DNA from: Clostridia bacterium
Lineage (GTDB): Bacteria; Bacillota; Clostridia; Oscillospirales; CAG-272
DNA length: 64,000 bases
NCBI GenBank assembly: GCA_017410065.1
Contig: JAFQRL010000041.1
Location: 1-64,000, forward strand
Reading direction: 5' to 3'
The notes under the pieces were generated by a model. It ran no database searches and was not told where the DNA came from. It worked only from the letters and a program-made list of their open reading frames with translations. Position 1 is the first letter of the stretch; each line of letters starts with the position of its first letter. Position numbers and translations under genes: made by a program. Positions 60,313 to 64,000 of this stretch are shown here, one piece after another.

Positions 60313-61083
60313 TCAGCGCGAAAGAATACGAATAAGAATATATAGCCCCTCAAGCAGCGCAAGGTGCAGGGGATAAAAGATATAAAAGAAATATTTAAGC
60401 GAATATCTTCCGCGCCTCTCCGAATACATAAGCAAGGGAATAAGTGCCAGAAGCGCGAACCATTGCAAAGGGCTGATGCTGACCATAGAAATAAGAGCAA
60501 CACCCATCACGGCAACCCTGACGTTAAGTTTGTCAAGCCGCTTTACCGAATCGGGCGCATCGATCCCCCGATAGTCAAATAGGGAGGCGGCAACAGGGAG
60601 CATAGCACCAACGAAGCCACCGTCGTAATCAAGCCTCAAAACCTTATCAAAGAAGGGAAGATAATCAAGAAGTGCCGCCGCGGTTACCAAGAGAAGAAAT
60701 ACGAAAAGGGATATAAGCTTCACAGAAAGACCGCAGCTCCTTGAATAAAGGCAGACCTTGAACCATCTTAGCGCATATATAAGCAAAACGGAAATGGAAA
60801 AGGTAACCAGCACGCAAAGATAAAGGCTTCCGCCCGAAAAGAGATAAAATACCAAGGAGCAAATAAGAGCCACCGAGAAAATCGTGAAAAAGTACCTTAT
60901 TTTGTTTTTCGTGTACCTTGTTCCCTCAGAGATCATAAAGGCAAAGATAGGGAAAGCAAGCCTTCCGATTATGCGGAAGATCAGAATATTCGGAAAGAAT
61001 ATAACGCCGATATGGTCTATCAGCATACAAATGGCGGCAAAAAGCTTCAGCTGCGTGCCGCTAAAAATACGAAATCTTGCCAT
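60313..61083 (-). CDS. TraX-family membrane protein
   Basis: 256 residues with seven or eight hydrophobic segments. LKLFAAICMLIDHIGVIFFP and GRLAFPIFAFMISEGTRYT (quoted in part) are TraX family hallmarks; plasmid F TraX acetylates pilin, and chromosomal homologues in Firmicutes are common, possibly cell-surface acyltransferases. Ribosome site GGAG before ATG 61083. Confidence 0.85.
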   Translation of the reverse strand: MARFRIFSGTQLKLFAAICMLIDHIGVIFFPNILIFRIIGRLAFPIFAFMISEGTRYTKNKIRYFFTIFSVALICSLVFYLFSGGSLYLCVLVTFSISVLLIYALRWFKVCLYSRSCGLSVKLISLFVFLLLVTAAALLDYLPFFDKVLRLDYDGGFVGAMLPVAASLFDYRGIDAPDSVKRLDKLNVRVAVMGVALISMVSISPLQWFALLALIPLLMYSERRGRYSLKYFFYIFYPLHLALLEGLYILIRILSR

Positions 61084-61192
61084 AAGTGCTCCATTAAATT
61101 TACTACCTTTTTATTCTATAACAAAACCGAGGCTTTGTCAATACCCGAGCATCGCAGAAAAATATAACACGGTTTAAAAATAAGAAAACCTA

Positions 61193-61249
61193 TTGACAAA
61201 AAAACAGCTCGGTGATATAATAATATCAAACGGTTGAACAACCATTCAA
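61193..61249 (+). promoter_or_regulatory. Metal-efflux promoter and ArsR/SmtB-type operator
   Basis: TTGACA (61193-61198), 17-bp spacer, TATAAT (61216-61221). The inverted repeat TTGAACAACCATTCAA (61234-61249) matches the ArsR/CadC operator core TGAACA-n-TTCA, just past the start site. Confidence 0.88.
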
Positions 61250-61274
61250 CTATTATAAGCGAAAGGAAGCAAAA

Positions 61275-61640
61275 ATGATCAAGCACGAAAGCACCGTTCC
61301 GTCCTGTGAATGTGAGGAGCTCCACGCAGAGCTTATTGAAAAGAACAGGGCAACAATGCCCGACGAGAGCACGATATACGACCTTGCGGATTTCTTCAAG
61401 ATCTTCGGAGACTCCACGAGAATGAGCATACTTTTCGCAATAGACGGCGCGCCGATGTGCGTTTGCGATATCGCCGCACTTCTTGGTATGACCAAATCGG
61501 CGGTTTCCCATCAGCTGAAAATCCTTCGCCAAAGCGACCTTATCACCTATAAAAAGGTTGGAAAAAACGTTTTCTACACCCTCTCGGACGACCACGTGAG
61601 AGATATTATAGAAAAGGCTCTTGAGCATATAAAGGAGTAA
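61275..61640 (+). CDS. ArsR/SmtB-family metal sensor (CadC-like)
   Basis: 121 residues. Winged-helix repressor released by a toxic or excess metal. The N-terminal CEC (residues 11-13) and the CVCDIA motif in the alpha-3 helix are the cysteine ligands of CadC-type Cd/Pb/Zn sensors. SKSAVSHQLKILRQSDLI-type recognition helix (here TKSAVSHQLKIL). It controls its own operon: HMA protein and P-type ATPase follow. Confidence 0.92.
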   Translation: MIKHESTVPSCECEELHAELIEKNRATMPDESTIYDLADFFKIFGDSTRMSILFAIDGAPMCVCDIAALLGMTKSAVSHQLKILRQSDLITYKKVGKNVFYTLSDDHVRDIIEKALEHIKE

Positions 61641-61687
61641 TTTTTATTCTGTAATTATAAATAAATCAAGACGACAGGAGAATTATT

Positions 61688-61903
61688 ATGAAGCTTAAAT
61701 TTTTTATCACAGGACTTGATTGCCCCACCTGCGCCGCAAAGCTGGCGTCGGATATGAACGCCTTGGAGGGCATCGAGACCGCAAAGATCAATTTCCTCAC
61801 CGAGAAGCTCACGGTAGAAACAGAGCTTGCCGAGGCGGATGCCCTCGCACTTCTCAATAAGGCGGCTTACGCCTTTTCGCGCGACGTTAAAGTAACAAAA
61901 TGA
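61688..61903 (+). CDS. Free-standing heavy-metal-associated (HMA) domain
   Basis: 71 residues with the GLDCPTCAAKLA metal-binding motif (CxxC) and the beta-alpha-beta ferredoxin-like pattern. It corresponds to the N-terminal domain of CadA-type ATPases, here encoded separately; it may hand metal to the ATPase or sense it. Overlaps the ATPase start by four bases. Confidence 0.9.
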   Translation: MKLKFFITGLDCPTCAAKLASDMNALEGIETAKINFLTEKLTVETELAEADALALLNKAAYAFSRDVKVTK

Positions 61904-63768
61904 AAAAGCTTATAAGTCTATATAATAACGACCTTTTCAGAATAATCTCGGGATCAGGGCTCTTTCTTTCGGCTATCATTTTAGAGCTTGCAGGCGCAAG
62001 ATGGGTAGCACTCGGCTTTTATATCGCCGCTCTCATTATATCGGGCGGCAGAGTGTTTTTCGACGCCGTGCGCGGATTGATCCGCCGCGACCTTCTTGAC
62101 GAAAAGTTTTTAATGTCCATAGCTTCTATCGGCGCATTTGTTATCGGCGAATGGAGCGAGGGCGTTGCGGTTATGATATTCTTCCTGGTCGGCGAGGCGT
62201 TTGAGCATCACGCCGTCAGAAGATCAAGAAGCTCTATCCGCTCGCTGATGAGCATTCGCCCCGACGAAGCTTCTGTGCTTATCGATGGCGAGGAGGAGCT
62301 TATGGATGCCGATGACGTTGAGGTGGGATCAACCATCGTTATCCGCCCGGGTGAGAGAGTACCTCTTGACTGTACGGTGATCTCGGGCTCTGCCGATATA
62401 GATACCTCCGCTATGACAGGCGAGGCCCTTCCAAGACCCGCCCGCATTGGCGATAGCCTTGATAGCGGCGTTATAGTGTTAAGCGGATTGCTCCATTGCA
62501 GGACCGACCGCACGGCAGACGATTCCGCCGCATCAAGAATACTTGAGCTTGTGGAAAACGCAACCGAGAATAAATCCAAGGAGGAGAGCTTTATCACCGC
62601 ATTTTCAAGGGTATATACTCCAATCGTGGTGATATGCGCCGTCCTTTTGGCGGTGCTTTTGCCTGTGCTCGGCTTAAGCTCCGTGGAGGATTCGATATAC
62701 CGAGCCTTGATGTTCCTCGTTATATCCTGTCCCTGTGCGCTCGTTATCTCGGTGCCGATGGCATTCTTCGGAGGCATAGGAGGTGCGGCGTCGCGCGGTA
62801 TTCTCTTTAAAGGCGGAAATATTTTCACGCGCCTTGCAAGAGCAGACGTTATAGCTCTTGATAAAACAGGTACTCTCACCTCGGGTAGCTTCACCGTTCG
62901 TGAGATCATACCATACGGTATAAGCCAAGAAGAGCTCTCTCTTTTGGTCGCATCGGCAGAAAGCGGCTCAAATCACCCCATAGCCGCATCTCTTGCGGCG
63001 CTTCACGGCTCTCCAACACCGCCAACCGAGCTTGACGAGCTTGCAGGCGAGGGAATTGTTGCCACGGTTTGCGGCGAGAGGGTCGCGGTCGGAAACGAAC
63101 GGCTTATGGCAAGGCTCGCGGTGGATATCTCCGCGGCTTGTCGCGGCGGCTTGCTCGTTTCAAGGGATGGCGTGCTTGTCGGTGAGCTGATTATTTCCGA
63201 CAAGGTTAAGCCCGAGGCGGCAGAGGCTATCGAGTCTCTTTCAAGTGCGGGAATACGCCGTGCCGTGATGATAACGGGAGATAAGCGCAAAAACGCAGAG
63301 GCTGTGGCGGAGGCTGTCGGTATCGGCGAGGTCCTCTCCGAGCTTTCCCCCGAGGAAAAATACAAGGCGGTTGAAGCTCTTATAGCAGAGTCCAGGGCTA
63401 CCGTTTACGTTGGAGACGGCATCAACGACGCGCCCGCTCTTGCGGCGGCAGACGTTGGCGTTGCTATGGGCGGAATAGGGCAGGACAGTGCTATCGAGAC
63501 GGCAGACCTGGTTATAATGACAGACGATCTTATGAGGATAGCCGAGGCTCGCAGAATTGCCGAGCGCACCCTTTCGATAGCCCGCTTCAATATCGTCTTC
63601 GCCCTTGCCGTTAAGCTTTCTATTATGGTGCTTGGCGCGTTTGGTATTGCAAATATGTGGCTTGCGGTCTTTGCCGACGTTGGAGTTGCCGTCCTTGCAA
63701 TACTTAATTCGATGAGGACGCTTCTTGTCTCAAGGCGAGGCTTGGGACGGCGTGCGGCGAAAAAGTAA
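61900..63768 (+). CDS. P1B-type metal-transporting ATPase (Zn/Cd/Pb type)
   Basis: 622 residues. Membrane pump exporting divalent metals. CPC in SCPCALVIS (near residue 276) in the sixth helix region is the metal gate; DKTGTLTSG holds the phosphorylated Asp; AMTGEALPRP is the actuator TGE; SGSNHPIA the HP nucleotide motif; MITGDKRKNAE and VGDGINDAPALAAADVGVAMG follow. No cytoplasmic HMA domain remains in it: that domain is the separate 71-residue gene upstream. CadC-type sensor and CPC favour Zn/Cd/Pb. Confidence 0.92.
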   Translation: MKKLISLYNNDLFRIISGSGLFLSAIILELAGARWVALGFYIAALIISGGRVFFDAVRGLIRRDLLDEKFLMSIASIGAFVIGEWSEGVAVMIFFLVGEAFEHHAVRRSRSSIRSLMSIRPDEASVLIDGEEELMDADDVEVGSTIVIRPGERVPLDCTVISGSADIDTSAMTGEALPRPARIGDSLDSGVIVLSGLLHCRTDRTADDSAASRILELVENATENKSKEESFITAFSRVYTPIVVICAVLLAVLLPVLGLSSVEDSIYRALMFLVISCPCALVISVPMAFFGGIGGAASRGILFKGGNIFTRLARADVIALDKTGTLTSGSFTVREIIPYGISQEELSLLVASAESGSNHPIAASLAALHGSPTPPTELDELAGEGIVATVCGERVAVGNERLMARLAVDISAACRGGLLVSRDGVLVGELIISDKVKPEAAEAIESLSSAGIRRAVMITGDKRKNAEAVAEAVGIGEVLSELSPEEKYKAVEALIAESRATVYVGDGINDAPALAAADVGVAMGGIGQDSAIETADLVIMTDDLMRIAEARRIAERTLSIARFNIVFALAVKLSIMVLGAFGIANMWLAVFADVGVAVLAILNSMRTLLVSRRGLGRRAAKK

Positions 63769-63792
63769 TAAAACCCCGAAAAAATAAAAGAA

Positions 63793-63832
63793 AAACGAGC
63801 CTTGGCGGGTCTGTCTCACCAAGGCTCGTTTA
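63793..63832. terminator. Bidirectional terminator
   Basis: 13-bp stem 63793-63805 with 63819-63831, A-rich on the left and TTTAAAT on the right, between the ATPase gene and a convergent partial gene. Confidence 0.85.
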
Positions 63833-63837
63833 AATAT

Positions 63838-63886
63838 GGTTCTATAATAAATATTGGTTCTATAATAAATGGGTTCTATAATAAAT
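63838..63886. repeat. Three close copies of a TATAAT-bearing 15-mer
   Basis: GGTTCTATAATAAAT occurs at 63838-63852, 63856-63870 and 63872-63886. Each copy contains a perfect -10 hexamer but no -35 and no plus-strand gene is seen downstream. Confidence 0.85.
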
Positions 63887-63922
63887 GTTGCGGTAATGCT
63901 CAACAAAAATTATAAATGAATA

Positions 63923-64000
63923 TCAGTCAAGCTTCACGGCGTGACCGTCGCACTTTCCGTCAAACATTCCCGTCATATCGGAAAAATATTCGCCCTCCAG
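63923..64000 (-). CDS. C-terminal end of an unidentified gene (partial)
   Basis: An open frame enters from the right edge and ends at TGA (63923-63925), giving 25 residues ending CDGHAVKLD. It is convergent with the ATPase. Too short to identify. Confidence 0.5.
   Translation of the reverse strand: MEGEYFSDMTGMFDGKCDGHAVKLD

Overview
The window reads as the chromosome of an anaerobic, spore-forming Clostridia-type Firmicute, probably from a gut or similar polysaccharide-rich habitat. Supporting signs are an alpha/beta small acid-soluble spore protein, textbook sigma-A promoters (TTGACA-N17-TATAAT) in AT-rich gaps, strong AGGAGG-type ribosome sites, TTG and GTG starts, an ECF-type vitamin transporter component, a short HisG with HisZ, and many secreted or cytoplasmic glycan-active proteins. 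No species can be named from the sequence alone.

Layout. 1-140 is the 3' end of a group II intron (maturase tail, domains V and VI). 233-7197 holds housekeeping genes: an RluA-type pseudouridine synthase, a type IIA topoisomerase B subunit, gpmI, a small protein with a hairpin-rich leader, and a membrane protein that fuses a phytol/dolichol-kinase-like half to a DUF92 half. 7382-26481 is a glycan zone: a 1246-residue lipoprotein; an AT-richer block of AraC regulator, BadF-type sugar kinase, NanE and a GH42-like enzyme; then an acyltransferase, a serine hydrolase, an (alpha/alpha)6 glycosidase-like protein, a SASP, and an AraC regulator with GH127 and GH38 enzymes. 26692-30736 has a GNAT, a cobalamin riboswitch driving a DUF4430 lipoprotein and an ECF S component, a HAD phosphatase, a cupin and a PstS-like lipoprotein. 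30928-33495 is a large protein of ten zinc-ribbon modules split by a PD-(D/E)XK nuclease. 33500-34130 is a tRNA-Ser locus packed with tRNA-derived repeats. 34334-39462 is a four-gene acyl-activation, transport and acyl-transfer operon. 40131-44842 has a toroid protein, a class II amidotransferase and a beta-helix surface protein. 45097-50642 is a VTC/DUF4956/Cthe_2159-like envelope cluster followed by its probable two-component system. 50690-51660 is a tRNA-Pro locus with more tRNA-derived repeats. 51879-59750 is a full histidine operon led by a TrpR-like regulator. The end holds an HPr-like protein, a TraX-like protein, and a metal-efflux operon (ArsR/CadC, HMA protein, P1B-ATPase).

How genes work together. 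The his operon encodes the route from PRPP/ATP to histidinol and histidine except a histidinol-phosphate phosphatase, which must lie elsewhere. The kinase-NanE pair would turn N-acetylmannosamine into GlcNAc-6-P, although no NanA lyase is present. The metal operon has a consensus promoter and an ArsR-type operator. The most unusual content is in the two tRNA loci: four copies of a small structured cassette, three of them inside the T-loop of truncated tRNA 3' ends (Pro twice, a Ser/Leu-like one once) and one in a tRNA-like unit beside tRNA-Ser. Their stems are kept by compensatory base changes. A 202-bp tandem repeat also carries tRNA-Pro 5' halves that stop just after the anticodon, between a strong promoter and the intact tRNA-Pro gene.
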